Shown: positions 34,671-47,720 of the stretch, one piece after another | Position numbering within the stretch: the first letter of the stretch is position 1 | Layout of the letters: each line of letters begins with the position of its first letter | Assembly: GCA_022478985.1 (NCBI GenBank) | Contig: JAKSZP010012274.1 | Span: 1 to 64,000 of the forward strand | Direction of reading: 5' to 3' | Origin: Massospora cicadina | Taxonomy: Eukaryota; Entomophthoromycota; Entomophthoromycetes; Entomophthorales; Entomophthoraceae | DNA length: 64,000 nt | The notes under the pieces: generated by a model | Database searches by the model: none | The model's input: only the letters and a program-made list of their open reading frames with translations | What the model was told of the DNA's origin: nothing | Position numbers and translations under genes: made by a program

Positions 34671-36640
34671 GTGCTTACTTTTTATTCTCATTCATATTTT
34701 AGTAGGGCAACTAAATGTAGCGTTAACTACCTTGATATACACTGGAGCCACAGGGAACTTCATTAATATTCATGTGATGAAAGCCTTGGATCTTGCTGTT
34801 ACCCCAGGTTCCACAGCTTTGGAAGCATCCTGGATACCTAAACTCACACTCCCTCTTTGTGAACTATAGTACTTTGTTGCCCATAAATAGTAATTTATAG
34901 CCCACTTTGTGGCAAACCCAAAATTGCTTTATCCAGTGGTCTTGGGGGTGGGATGGCGGTGCCGCCAGTTAGTGAGTATTGACTTGTAGCAGAATATGCT
35001 AGTTTTCTCCTCCAATGCTCACTCAGATGGGTCCCCCTTCTTCCCACCTTGGCTACAGGCAACGCGGTAGAAGCAACTGTGGAGTACTCATCTATAAATA
35101 GTAGCTGAGTTGCCTACTTTGCCTTTTAGTCTCACTTCATTCAAGTTGTTTTTGAAGTGGATGAGGCTAATAAGCTGCCCAGTCACTCATATATTGATTT
35201 GAGTTTCCAGATATTGGTGACCCTGATTAAAATCAATTGTTTCATAAATGCCTACACAGCTGCAGTATACCAGGTGTTAAAGACGTGGATTGATGGCATG
35301 GTGACAAAGGGTTGGATGGTCATGAAAACCTCTCCTGTGATCTTCTCCCAGAAGCCGGATGGTACTTTGAGACCATGTGTGGATTATTGACACAAGAATA
35401 ATGTGCCAATTCTTAACCCCTACCCTTTGCCCTGGAAGCAGAAAATTCCCAAGCAACATAGGTCAAAAGTGTTCTACACACTTGATCTGGTCAATTCTTT
35501 CCATCAGGTGTGGTTTTATCTGCCTGGAATGGCTGACTGCAATTAGCACCATTATGGCATTTACCAGTTTAAATCTATGTCCTTTGGTCTTAAAATGCCC
35601 AGAAGTTTCCACCGCTTATAAATGACGCTTTATGGGATCTCAGATTCTCTTGTGCGATTTCTTATGTGGATGACACCTTGTCCACTCACCCAATGCTGAA
35701 CAACGCATCAAGATTTGGTAGCAGTGGCTTCACCCCTCCATAAACCAGGCTTGGTTGCTAAGCCATCCAAATGTGAGTTCTCCAAAAATGAAGTCCAATT
35801 CCTGGGAAATCTGATTTTAAAAGATGGACGTGCCATCGCGCCTTCTTAGCTGGACACCATTTTCTTATGGCCTATCCTACTAACACAGAAACAACTGCGG
35901 AGCTTCTTAGGATCTGTACTTTCCTCAAAAGTTCTCACCAGCCATTTCAGAGCTAGCCTCAACCATTAACTTCCTCACAGGTAAGATCACTCCATTTGTT
36001 TGGCTTCCAGAATGCTAGCAATATTTGAAACAATAAAGGAGGTTTTCACTAACAAACCCAATTTAAGTCATGATGATGAAGATAAGCCATATATTGTGTT
36101 GTGTGATGCCTCTGGAACTGCAGTTGGGGCTGTACTTCTGCAGGAGCATGAGAGGCATGAACACATTGTGGCTTAAAATTTCAAGGAAATTCAGCGCCAT
36201 GGTTTGAGCCTGGGCCATCTATGATAAAGAGTTGGAAGCATTTTTTTGTCCCTGATGCATTGGCGTTATACGTTACAGGTATCCAAGCATACAGTGGTTG
36301 TGCGCAAGGACCACAAGTTTCTCGCTTATTATCGCAAACCTCAGAAACTGGCTCACAGGCAGACCAGAACTCATTATGGCCTTCTGATCTATATTTTCAA
36401 ATATGAGTTTGCCAAAGGGGCCACCCATATATCCTGATATCTTGAGTCGCGCACCCCTAATGGGTCCCACTGTGGATACAGGCTCAGAATTAGTCGCAGT
36501 GATTTACTTTAAACAAGCTATTGCTCCACCACCTCCAGCCATTGCTGTGATTATGTCCCCCACACCAACCCCTAAGCTAAAATTTAAACACAAACCTAAA
36601 AATAAAACAAGATATAAAGCCCAAAAATTATAGGTCCAAA
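34669..36640 (+). pseudogene. Protease, RT and RNase H of G4
   Basis: Protease: TLIYTGATGNFIN (34725-34765), the DTGA motif with Asp changed to Tyr. RT: VLKTWIDGMVTKGW near 35275, then FSQKPDGTLRPCVDY at ~35345-35390 and NPYPLPW; the YxDD box reads YVDDT-like with a shift near 35660; then KPSKCEFSKNEVQFLGN near 35760. RNase H: IVLCDASGTAVGAVLLQEHE (36095-36150), then DHKFLAYYRKPQKLAHRQ (36310-36365). Stops and frameshifts occur throughout. Confidence 0.85.
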
Positions 36641-36864
36641 TCCCCTAGTACCCATGATACTCCTTTGAGCCAGTATCCCCTGTTAATGAAGGTTCTCTTT
36701 TGGACGCTATTATCATTAAACTCCATTTGGGTTAGTGACTGAAGTTACTATGTCTGTCCCAGTTTAGGTATTTTTTGTAAGTGAAGGTCCTCTCCTGGAT
36801 GCTGTTTTGGCATTTTAGTCTACTGATCCTGGTGGATGAGACCTCATAGTATGTTTGATGCTGA

Positions 36865-37642
36865 TGTAAACTTTTGGCTTAGTTTACTGCACAGGTTAAT
36901 TGTGAAATAATATTAAAGAAACTAGTTATATGGCGACAACTATTAGGTTGAGTCTTTAAAATAAATATCAACGAATCCATTCTGGCAAACTTTACTTGAG
37001 AAAACAACTAAGGACCTTTATTCCCTTTAATCTTAAATTTAGCAGTAATTAAAATAAATATATTTCAGTTGAACTCTGTTTTTATTAGAGAATGCTAGGG
37101 GTTTTTATAGGCAGAAGGCGGACAACTTTTCAGAAAATTCTCTGAAAATCAACTGATTGGTCTTCTAAAACTTCTAACCCTTAGGATTAACTTCTGATGA
37201 TGTTGACTGCCTTCTTCTTAATTAATCCTCAGCAGTGTAACCTTTCACAGATTGGCAACTATCCCCTTGTGTTAGAAACTGTCTACATATGGACTGGGGC
37301 CATGTTACCTGATTATGACTACTAGCTACTGCCAAAGCAAGCGTTAAAATGCTTCAGTAGCTTCATAAAATGACCCTAAATTGTTCAGCGCCTCTGCTTG
37401 AAAGACTCGCCATGACAATCTGACTATCATCAATTAAGATCTCATCAATTTGCCTAATTAACATCGTTGGGGACAATACCTGACGAAATATTAATCTTAG
37501 TTATCATCAGATTATATCATTTGGTTAATTATGATTAATAATTTAATCAGCAACCGTTGTCAAACAATAGATTTCTTTTAACAACCTTCAAAATTCTAAT
37601 TGGCAAGTGAGATGGATAATGTGGTCAACCAAATTTACAACA
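36865..37642 (-). repeat. 3' LTR of G3 (778 bp)
   Basis: TGTAAAC...TTACAACA. It gives the uninterrupted version of the 5' LTR (AAGGACCTTTATTCCC at 37009-37024), showing where the solo LTR entered. Confidence 0.9.
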
Positions 37643-38640
37643 CATCCCCGCTTGACCAGATTACCCAGCGAGACAGTTTTTAAAAGTAATTGCTTTTAAA
37701 AAGACTTAAATAACAAGCCTAGCTCAGAGGTTTAGCTTCTGGACTTAACCAACTCATTAGTTCAGCGGTCCACTTATCACTGCTGCCTCTGTTGAGCGCA
37801 GTCCTACAGCCTTGTGACATACCAGGACTAATTGGGCATCATTGTCAGTCATAGCCTGAAAATCTGTATCCCCTAGGATGGGCTCTCTGTTTGCAATCAG
37901 AGTGGATTTTTCATTCCTAAAGACTACTCATGGTGAATCTAGTTTTTGCCCGTTCTAATCCTATTCAACATAGTTTAGTGTTTTGGGATTGCTTATGGCA
38001 GACCCAGTTGCAACCTGATCTGGACCTGTCAATAATAGGAGGGAACAACGCCAAAAATTTCAAGTACAGCAAATAAAAATTGTTCTTTAAAATAGTTTTT
38101 CATTATTATTGTTATTATTTTCTTTTTTTATGTTTTTATTGATGTTTTTTATGGTTTTCTTTTAGTATACATTGTTTTTATGCCAGTTTTTTAAGAACTT
38201 GCTATGGAATTGGTTAACTATGTGATCTTTGAGTTATTTTGATCATATAGGCATTCATTGCCAATTTGAAATTACTCTAAAGGGCCTATCCATAAGGCTC
38301 CAGCTCATTTTGGCAGCCAAATCCATGCATGTCACAATAGGATACTTTATCCCCAATTTTAAATCTTTTTATGGGTGGTCATTTCTTACATTTATATGTT
38401 TTGCCTGGATTCTTTTCTAAAGGGTTTTGGCAAATGCTTTGGATTGTAAATTGATCATAATGTTGGTTAATCAATTTAAGTGCTAATCAGGAATCATCCT
38501 TAAAGTTGGATCCAGTGCTGAATATAGAATTGATGGTAAGGCGGCTTATTTTCCATAGAGCAATTTGAAGGGTGTTTTCCCAGTTGAGGAATGATAGCTA
38601 ACATTATAGGTGAATGTCACTGAACTTAAGTATGAAGCCC
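37643..38640 (-). other. G3 3' noncoding region and integrase C-terminal remnant
   Basis: A purine tract (minus) directly abuts the LTR (plus-strand CATCCCCGCTTGACC). The rest is AT-rich with short open segments and no recognised domain. Confidence 0.45.
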
Positions 38641-40560
38641 AAGCAGATGTCTTTCCTGCAACCAGCTTGCATAACATAGTGGCCAAAATAGAGTTCACTC
38701 TTAACTAGTCCATTTGTCTCTGGCCAATATGGAACCAATATGACCCCTTTAATCCCCATCAGTTCATTCAACAGAGTATAACAAAGGATGTAAAGTTTCT
38801 TCCATTATTATCTAAGATCACTTGGGGACAGCCATGCCAATATATTACTTGATCCAGAATAAATTTAACAGTATTCATTGCATCGACCTGAACCAGACTT
38901 GGTTTCAATCCAACAGGTCAGGTGATCAATTGCAACTATGATATATTGCATTCCTCCAGTGCTTGTATTCAGAGGTTCCATGACATCAATTGATACTGTA
39001 TGCCAGGCAAATCCTGGTAGCACTAACCAATATCCAGCCACATTTTTGTGTGGCTTGTAGAGCTGACACTCTGCAAAAAAGGAAAGAAAATCCTCCATAT
39101 CATAGTTTAATGATTCCCAATAGTGATATTAAAAAATGTGCTTTAAAGATTCCTTGAGGCCATCATGGCCAACAACTTTGTAAGCGGCGCAAGCTATTTC
39201 TAGTAGTTTGGATGGCTTCAGAAACAGAAGCCTTTTATCATTCAATAGTTTAAATAACTGTTCATTATTTTGTTCTGTTCCCTCCATGGCTTTTTGTAAC
39301 GCCGTTTGAACTTCTGGTGGCTCATCCTCCAACTCTCCTTTCACCATTTGTTTGAATAGGTCATCAGCACAATCCTGTACTGTAAGAATTGCCAATTGTC
39401 TGTATAATCTGTCAGCATTTTGGTTTTTATCTATGGCGCAATAACCAATTCTCAAAATCATACGCCTGCAATTTCAAGGCCCATTGTGCTAGTCTCCCTT
39501 CAGGTTCAATTAAGTTATGTAACCAACGGAGAGATGCATGATTGGTTACAACCTTGAAATATGTCTCATGAATATAAACAAAAAATTGCTTGCAAGCGTA
39601 GATAACCAAAATACATTCACACTTGGTGACAGTATAATTATTTTTGGCCTTTGTTAAAGTATGGCTGACATATGCCACTGGGTGCTCTTCACCAAGTTCG
39701 TCCACTTGACTAATTATAACACCTATTTCCATGAGCGATGTATCTGATTGTATAATAAACGGTCAGCCAAAATTTGAATATTTGAGTATTGGGCTTGTCA
39801 TTAAGAATTGCCGTAATTTTTCAAATGCTCCTTGGGCCATCTCATTCCATTTAAACCCTTTTTTTCAGACCTTTAAGCAGATGGAATTACGGATCTGCTA
39901 TTTTTGTAAAGTTCTTAATAAAGTGGCAATAATAAACAGCCATTCCTAAAAATACTTGGATATCACAAAAACTTTTGGCAATGACATCCGCTCAATAGCA
40001 TCAATTTTTTGTTTTTGAGGCTGTAATCCATCTGTGTTTATAATGAAACCTAAATATTCTAACTGCTCCTTAAAGAAGGGACACTTTTGATTTTAAGAAT
40101 GGCGGCGGCTTTTATCTTGAATACTTCCTCTAAGTATTGCAAGTGCTCTTTGAATGTTTGACTAGTACATTGATATTGTCTAGATATAATAGAGCACAGG
40201 ACAACTTGAGGTCACATAAGATGGTATACATAGCCCATTAAAAAGTTGCAGGGGCATTACACAAACCTTGAGGCATCTGCGTAGGTTTGTAAAGCCCTTG
40301 TGCCATTATTATGGCACACTTCTCCTGGTCTTCAGGTGACATATCAATATGCCAATACTCCAAGATGAGGTTTATTGCCAAAAAGAATTTAGACCCACCT
40401 AACTGATTTAATGCAATATCAGTTTGTGGCAAGGGGTAAGAGTATTTTTTTGTGATTTTATTAAGATGGCAATAGTCAATTACAACCTGGTTCAACCCAT
40501 CCTTCTTTTTGATGATTAATATCAGACAGCCCATGGGCTGGAAGAAGGCACAAGCAATCC
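38640..40560 (-). pseudogene. RT, RNase H and integrase of G3
   Basis: RT 40534-40238: KKDGLNQVVIDYCHLNKITK, then QGLCNAPATF. RNase H 39732-39427: HPVAYVSHTLTKAKNNYTV, then VVTNHASLRWLHNL. Integrase zinc part and core 39098-38700: CQLYKPHKNVAGY, then VAIDHLTCW. Three open segments of about 100 codons each survive, but the frames are not joined. Confidence 0.86.
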
Positions 40561-41499
40561 ATGCTCCAACAACTTTTCTATTTCTTCAGCAACTACTGCC
40601 TCAGCCACTTGGGACCTTCAAATAGGTCTCATCTTAATTGGGGCAGCTTCTCCAGTGTCAATTTGATGAAGTACATTTTCCGCACACCCTAGATTGTTGT
40701 CATTTTGTGAAAATATAGTCTGATATTGTTCAAATAATGCCAATACTTTATTTTGCTGATCTTTGGTTAATCCTGATAATTGTTCCTAAGCAATTAATGT
40801 ATGAATGCTTCCAGCTGAATTCAGTAATCCCATTTTAACTAAATCACTGAATTTGTGGAAGGGATGGAGCTCTGTTATAGGGAACAACTGGGAGAGCACA
40901 AAAATTGATTTTTCTTGATTTTAATCAGCTTTTTTCCCGGATTAGCTAATAAAATATGAATTTCTCCATGACCAGGAATTAAGATTCCTGGAGCTACCCA
41001 AGGCTCAATTCACAATCTTCACCAGGGAGCCTCAATTTTGACATATATGTGCCAGAAATTTTCTGAGTCAGTTCAGTATTGACCACTATCTGCATTCCAG
41101 GAAGTATGATTAATTCCTTTTTTACTCAGATTAGAATTCCTCAGTTTTCATTCATGCGTTTTGTTAAAGGATGGATACTTTTCACAACTAATTTTTAACC
41201 AACGGGAATGATGCCATCCTTATACATCACGTTTATAAAGTTATTCCTCCAATTGAGGGGGGCATCCCCTTTTGATAATAGATCAATGGTAGCGTCTGGC
41301 CCAAGATTATCATAGTATGCTCCTCAAAGTTGCACTTTACTCTATACTTCTGCATAAAGTTGGTGACAATGAGAATACTTTATTTCTAATTGGGTAGAGC
41401 AATTGCTGGCTCAGAAACAACTAGGGATCCAAAAGAAAGGGGTAAGGCACTATAAGTCCCATAGGAAGTAGTAGGGTTGGGCCCAGCTGTACCCTACTG

Positions 41500-43330
41500 C
41501 TTTTGATGTGCTATAATGGAGAAATCTTTAGACATTTTACTGTCTTGGTAGACACAATATTGATTTGTGCACCGCTATCAATAATAGTCATTACTTATAC
41601 TTGGTTAATCAAAATGTCAGCATAAGTACACTCAGAGTATTGGAGAATATTGTTTACTGAATGTATAGTGGCATTGGTTGCTTAACTCAGAGTGTAAGTA
41701 TCTGGGCTGTTATATTAGGAAATGAATCCTTGATGGTAGCGATAGGAATTGAAATGTTAAAGTCATCCAACTTTGTCTTTAGCAATTTGTCTTGGTTGTC
41801 AGCATTCTAGGCCTTTTCCAACAGTTGATGAGCATAGGGTCGAGAAACTCTTGGTATAATTTCAGGATTAATCACATTCACTTTTGATTAAGTTATTGCA
41901 TGGATATTTTACCTGTGCTTGGCTGGGTAATAATAAACAGGTACATCTGTGAAAAGGTCAGAGGTATCAATTTTGACGAGCTTGTCTGGGGAAACTGGGT
42001 AATCTGCAGATCTAGATTGTTCTTCATCTAGACTGCAGGGCCTTTTCCTGACTCCTCATAGGTATTTTTTCCTGAACAAAGATTACCTGATCTTTTGGTT
42101 TCTTAGTCCAGCAATGGTCAGCATAGTGTCCAGTAATTCCGCATCTGTTACAAGTGATGCATGGTGCACTACTAGGCCATTTCAGACCATTAGGTTTTTC
42201 CCCTTTGATTGGGGAAATCCTTTTTGCGATTAGATTTTTTTCCAAATTTGAATTAAAAGGCAATTGTTGTTTTACACTTTGATTTGGCATCAAAAATGGA
42301 GGCCAAAATTTCAGATGCACTACCATTTGAGAAGTAGTATTGTTATTGGTGAAGGTTGATGCCATAAATTGGTATAAATCCTGACAAGGTCAGAGTGCTG
42401 CCTTCATGGCGATGCAAGCATCAAAATTGCTCAGGTTATTAGCTCCCATCAGGATTTGTGCTTCTTCATAGAAATGTTTGGAAAATTCTCCTAAGGTTTT
42501 ATCTTTTTGAAATTGTATTCCCATGAACTCCTGCTTTTGGTTAGCCATTTAACTAGGGCTACCAAATTCCTTCATAATCGCATTTTTTGCCTCTTTATAT
42601 GACCAATTTTCCCCTTGAAAATGGGATAATACCAAGTTTAGACAAGTGGTATCTAAACAATTGATAACAGTAACAGCTTTTGGAGATCAATACAACTGAA
42701 CATGGTCATTTTGAAAAATCTGAAGAAAGCTGGGGCATTATACCAATGAAAGGGTTGCAATTTTGGGGTGGGCCAAAATACTTGGTTTCCACAGGATCAT
42801 TTGCAGGATGAGCAGTGTGGCTAGCCATTCTAGCACCAGTTGGTGTGTTGTAAAGGGTCATTGCCAAAATGGTGGCATAGGCACTTGACATGTTTTGTGT
42901 AGGCTGAATGCTCCTTATATTGCTTTCATCTTTGTTTAGGTCCTGGTCCCCAATCTCAGTTTCCACGTGAATAAAAGTACATTGATGTTTATAATTTTTT
43001 TACTTGGTTCTGGAGCTGATCAAGTTTCTCTCATAATAGAAATTTTTCCCAGCCTCAGCTTGAAATGTTACTTTGAATAGGAGTAGATCCTTCTCCACTT
43101 TGGAATATTTTTGCTTTAACTCAGACATTTTTCTAAATAATTTATTATTAAATTCAGTGATAAGGTTAACATCTTCTTCCACCTTGGTAAAGCGATTCTC
43201 TGTTCTGGATAAATCAGCATGAGCTACCAACATTAGAGTGATCTGATTCACAACCTCCAACTACTTCCATAGCCGCTAAATTTTACCCTGAACAGAGGAC
43301 ATGGTGGTAGTTTTTGACAAGAATCAAATA
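41500..43330 (-). pseudogene. gag and protease of G3
   Basis: It starts near 43300. A coiled-coil N-terminus (43260-43000), capsid-like segments (42966-42420), then CNRCGITGHYADHC (about 42150-42108), a complete CCHC zinc knuckle followed by a Lys-rich stretch. The protease active-site region near 41580 is degraded. Confidence 0.8.
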
Positions 43331-43332
43331 CA

Positions 43333-43350
43333 CCCCTGTAGTGAGAACCA
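43333..43350 (-). other. Primer-binding site of G3
   Basis: Minus strand TGGTTCTCACTACAGGGG, two nt from the 5' LTR. One base differs from X, two from G2. Confidence 0.65.
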
Positions 43351-43352
43351 AG

Positions 43353-45381
43353 TGTAAACTTTTGGGTTAGTTTACTTCACATATTGATTGTGAAATAGTA
43401 ATAAAAATAATAGTTGTATGGCGACAACTAGTAGGTTGAGCCTTCAAAAAATAAGTGGCAACAAATCCACTCTGGCAAACTGAACTTGTTAAAACAACTA
43501 AGGACCTTTTGTCAGGCAAACAGCAAGTTATTTTTAGACTGTCCTGAAAGCTTAGGTGCTGAAGCACCCAAACGGCAAACCTGAATGCCAGTGGCACTGT
43601 TGCTTGTACAACGGTTATAAAACTAGGAAGGAGTTCCATCATTAAGTACCCATAAGCCATAATTGTATATAGGCACCTAGCAAAATACCAGGTGAACATG
43701 GCCATAAACTCTGAGGGTTGTTGGAATACTGATGGAAAGGGTGGTTTGGTTTCAAGCATATGAAAAACTAGAATCAGGTCAAGGGTTTTTATTGGGAAAA
43801 TAGATAAAGAAAATTGACCAACAATTTCCTCAGTGTGATGCAACTGATTAAATAGCGTTTGATTGGTAGTGGGTCAAAGCAGGGATCAGGTCCCTAGAAT
43901 TTGACTTATCACAGCAAATTTTCAAAGAAGGGGGCAGATAATTTCAATTGGAACTGACATCAAAGGATTTGGCAACAGGCTGAGTCACTATCAGTTTGAC
44001 CACAAACACATGGACTAAGGCAGGACTGCATTTTCATCAGTTTGCATGATGGCATCTGGCCCAACAAGCAACGGGAATTCCCCAGGGCCACCCCACATAG
44101 GGGCGGTCCCAATTGGTTGGAAAAAGGTTCAGGATGGCCAAGCCACCCATGCCCAGTCTCTGGGGCGTTTGTTTGGTCAAATGAGTTGTATCAACTGCAA
44201 CTCCCTAATCCATCAGATTGGGGTTTCGAACTATCTACAATAGTTCATGAAGATACCATCTGCACATTGAGGATCATACCTGACAATTTTGAGGGGTATT
44301 TGGCATCAGTGATCGTACTATTGGCTGAGACAAAACTGTCAGCAATTTTGGCTGATAATTCAATACTTGTCCCTTTTTGACTAATAGTTTTCTGATCGTT
44401 AGCTTAGTTTCCATCAGTTTTGGACCTTTCAACTTTGATATGGTAATCTCAGCACATTTTTCCTCAATTTGGTGGACAAGTTTGGCTGAGGTGAACGCGG
44501 GTACTGGGGGAGTAATCTTAAGAGGAAGTGCTGTCACCCAGCACTCATCTACCATGTGGGCATGGTTGCCCTGAGTGACGAGGGGTACAGCCACCCTCTT
44601 AGGACCTTTCTTGTCTGGGAAAGGAAAAATCGCCCAATATACGCAAAGGGGACGTTCATCTGGACTTACACCTTTATTCCCTTCAATCTTAAATTTAAAA
44701 GTAAATATAATAGATATATTTCAGTTGAAATATTTTTTTAATAATGAAATCTATGAGCTTTTATAGGCAGAAGGCGGACAACTTCTCAGATAATTCTCTG
44801 GAAAATTAACTGATTGGTCTCCTATAACTTCCACCCCTTAGGATTAACTTCTGAGGATGGTGAATGCTTTCATCTTGATTAATCCTCAGCAGTGTAACCT
44901 TTCACAGATTGGCAATCATCCCCCTGTGTTAGAATTTGTATACATTTGGGCTGGGGGCCATGTTACCTGATTATGATTACTAGCTACTGTTAAAGAAAGC
45001 GTTAAAAATCTTCAGAAGCTTCATTAAATGACTCTATCTGGTCAGCACCTCTTCTTGAACGATTCACTATGACGATATGACTATCAGCAATTAAGCCCTC
45101 ATTAATTTGCCTAATTAACATTTTCAGGGATGATCCCCAACGAAATATTAGTCAAAACCATCATCAGATTTTATTCTATGGTTAATTACAACTAACATTT
45201 TTATTCAGGGATGATCCCTGATGAAATATAAGTCAAAATTAATCATTGGATTATATCCTTTGGTTAATTATGACTAATAATTTAGTTGGCAACCATCGCC
45301 AAAATAATATAATGCTTTTAACAACTTTGAAATTCTCTTTGGCAAGTGAGATGGATATTGTGGTCTCCCAAATATTCAACA
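43353..45381 (-). repeat. 5' LTR of G3, split by a solo LTR
   Basis: Segments 43353-43509 and 44671-45381 match 36865-37642 in order. A partly repeated block near 45125-45240 (CAGGGATGATCCC twice, with AAATATTAGTCAAAA and AAATATAAGTCAAAA) makes it longer than its partner. Confidence 0.88.
43510..44670. mobile_element. Solo LTR, family B, copy 2
   Basis: TGTCAGG...GGACTTACA, 1161 bp, flanked by CCTTT (43505-43509 and 44671-44675). The other G3 LTR has the empty site. Homologous in patches to 18144-19499. No internal retroelement sequence is present. Confidence 0.8.
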
Positions 45382-45399
45382 GCTGGTGAAGCCCCTTCT

Positions 45400-46800
45400 G
45401 GATGGTATTCCCAAATGATAGGGTAACATATTTTGTGACAAAGTAAGGGTTCCCTCTGAGCTGCATTCCCATTTTACAAGGGAACATCATGATCCACCAA
45501 CCATGGGGCATCCTGGCGCAAAAAGACATTAACTTCATCAAAAGAAGATATGATTGTAATGGACTGATGAAGGAAGTCTTAACCTGGATTCAATGCCTGA
45601 TCTGCGCTAGGTCCAAATCAGATAGGACAGGGTGAAATGGCCTCCTCCGCCCTCTTCAACAAGCAGCAGGACCATGGATGTCACTATCAGTGGACTTTTA
45701 TGTAAGTTTACCAAACTCTAATAGTATGACGTTATCATGGTGTTAGTATATTGATTTAAAAAATATGTTATTGCTATCCAACCTATGACAACTGCTACAG
45801 TTGAGGACATGGCACGGTTGTTTGTGGCACATTCTTTTGTCCTGTTTGAGATTCCCAAAGAAGTAATCAGAGATAGGGGATCTCAGTTTATCTTACGATT
45901 CTGGGAGGCTTTGTCTAAAATTTTGAAGCTTAATCCATACAGATCTTCAGCCTATCACACCAGTCAGATGGTTAAACGGAGCGCACAAACCAGTCCTTGG
46001 AGCAGTATCTTTGGTGCTATATGACTGCTTCTCAGAATACATGGGCAGCGGATCTCCCTATGGACCAATTCACATACAAATACTCCCTCCATGCATCAAT
46101 GGGATGTTATCTATGTATGCTAATTTGGGGTACAACTCTGCGTTTAGTATTGGGCCACAAGCGCGTAGTAACATACCTGCTGCAGATCTCTTTGTCACCT
46201 ACACCTAGAAGGTGCATCAACAGGTTCAGAACCAGCCTATTAATTTACCAATGATGGCAAGCAATTATCAGATAAAAAGTAGCGCTAGGCTCTTAACTAT
46301 TAAAAATGATTTGTTAGGTTGAATACCAAGAATTTGCACCTCATGGTGCCAAGTCATAAGTTAGCTTGCAAGTGCGCATGCCCCTTCCCCATTCCCAGGT
46401 GTTGAGCAATGGATCCTTTCACGTGGAATTTCCCCCACACTGGAAGATTCATAATTCCTTTCACTCCTCCTCCTTATCAGCATTTAAAAAACAGAAGCCT
46501 GTAGAGGTGGAGCCCATCATGGTTGAGGGTGGTCCAGAGTTTAAAGTAGAGCAGATTATGAACTCATGAAGAGTCATACGCAGTTTGCAGTACCTAGTAT
46601 TTTGGAAGGGATTCCCATATCATTAAGATAGTTGGGTTCCCTCCAAAGATTGTAATAAATGTCAAGAGTTAATTGCCAATCTCCACAAGGCTAACCCCGA
46701 GGCACATTTACCTTACTACCCCTAAGAAGACTAAAATTTCATCCATCAAACTCCCAACTCTGCACAAAAAATACGTTTGGCTAGCGCCCCTGAAAGGGGG
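45400..46800 (+). pseudogene. Integrase and chromodomain of G4
   Basis: Zinc region and linker: KDINFIKRRYDCNGL near 45520 and CLICARSKSDRTG near 45595. Core: DMARLFVAHSFVLFEIPKEV, DRGSQF (45805-45890), then SAYHTSQMV. C-terminal: HVEFPPHWKIHNSFHSSSL followed by PVEVEPIMVEGGPEFKVEQI (46430-46560), a chromodomain start of the kind that targets chromovirus integration to heterochromatin. It has frameshifts, and the glutamine/asparagine-rich middle is broken. Confidence 0.85.
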
Positions 46801-46828
46801 TGGACCCTGTCCTTTTTTGAAAGTGTAA

Positions 46829-47715
46829 TGTAAGGGCCTTAGCTTTAGCTATTAAGCTGGATATGGTCATGAACCTCTTTAGAACCAAAAAGGTTCAAAC
46901 CCTAGGGCCATGCCCCTCACCCTATTCTCTGGTTTGGGCATACCCTCATGAAAGATGGTGGCTGCTGCCCCATTATGTTTGCCACAAGCCTTTCCTGCAC
47001 CTACACCTAACCCAAACCAATTCTAGTGTCAAAATCTGCACTTTTTTATTAATAAAAACTTGACAAACTTTGTGATGTCATTGGAAGAATCAAGAAGATC
47101 TCCAGCATGGATCCCATTATCTGTCCCCAACAAGGGGCTCAACTAGAAGTCAATCTGTGTAAGGAAAACCTACCTATTGAGCCAAATTTAAGCAAAAAGT
47201 CAAAATGGAAAGGCTGAAAATGGGGATTGAACCCAACACCCTATTCCAAGCTTTAAAAGTGAATCAGATCATTTAAAGTCTGGAAAACATCCCAAGAATA
47301 GCTTGGAACCATCTGCAATACTAATGAGGGGAAATTGGGGATCAAAGTTTGTTAATTGGAAAATTAAAATTAAAAATCAGAAATTATTCCCACTACCATA
47401 GTTCAGCTTAGCAGGTATCCCCTATACACTTTAAGACCCAGCACCCTGCTAATGGTAGGGTGTTGGGTTATTTCTTTTTCTTGGTTTCCTGTTAAGTTCA
47501 GTTAAAATATACATTTTGGAACACATAAATTTGGTTATTTAAAAAAATGGCAAATGGGCAACAATTTATATGGTTATGGCCTTTCCTCGCCCCCTCTAGT
47601 GCTCCCATCCATAGCTCTAAAACCAGCGGTGCCTTGCAGACTGTGACTGCCCTTGTGGGTCTTGAATAACCATGAAGGAAACCAGGTCTTTCCTTAGCAC
47701 GCTGGGCTTTTAACA
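46829..47715 (+). repeat. 3' LTR of G4 (887 bp)
   Basis: TGTAAGGGCCTTAGC...CTTTTAACA. Preceded by a purine-rich GAAAGGGGGTGG near 46792. Pairs with 32944-33833. Confidence 0.87.
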
Positions 47716-47720
47716 GCCTA

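Larger units (their letters stand above)
36865..45381 (-). mobile_element. Ty3/Gypsy element G3 nested in G4
   Basis: LTRs at 36865-37642 (3', minus) and 43353-45381 (5', minus, interrupted by a solo LTR) with flanking GCTGA (36860-36864) and GCTGG (45382-45386). Internal: primer site, gag with coiled coil and CCHC, protease, RT, RNase H, integrase. It interrupts G4 between RNase H and integrase, so it is younger than G4. It is still decayed by stops in every domain. Confidence 0.9.
32944..47715 (+). mobile_element. Ty3/Gypsy chromovirus-like element G4, split by G3
   Basis: LTRs at 32944-33833 and 46829-47715, with flanking GCCCA (32939-32943) and GCCTA (47716-47720). Internal order is protease, RT, RNase H, [G3 insertion 36865-45381], integrase zinc region, integrase core, chromodomain. 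About 6.3 kb without G3. Its RT (GTLRPCVDY type) differs from that of G1-G3, so it is a separate lineage. Confidence 0.87.

Noticed and set aside
43367..43843. 158-codon minus-strand ORF as a host gene
   Set aside because: It runs across the junction of the G3 LTR and a solo LTR, and the homologous region of the other solo LTR is full of stops.
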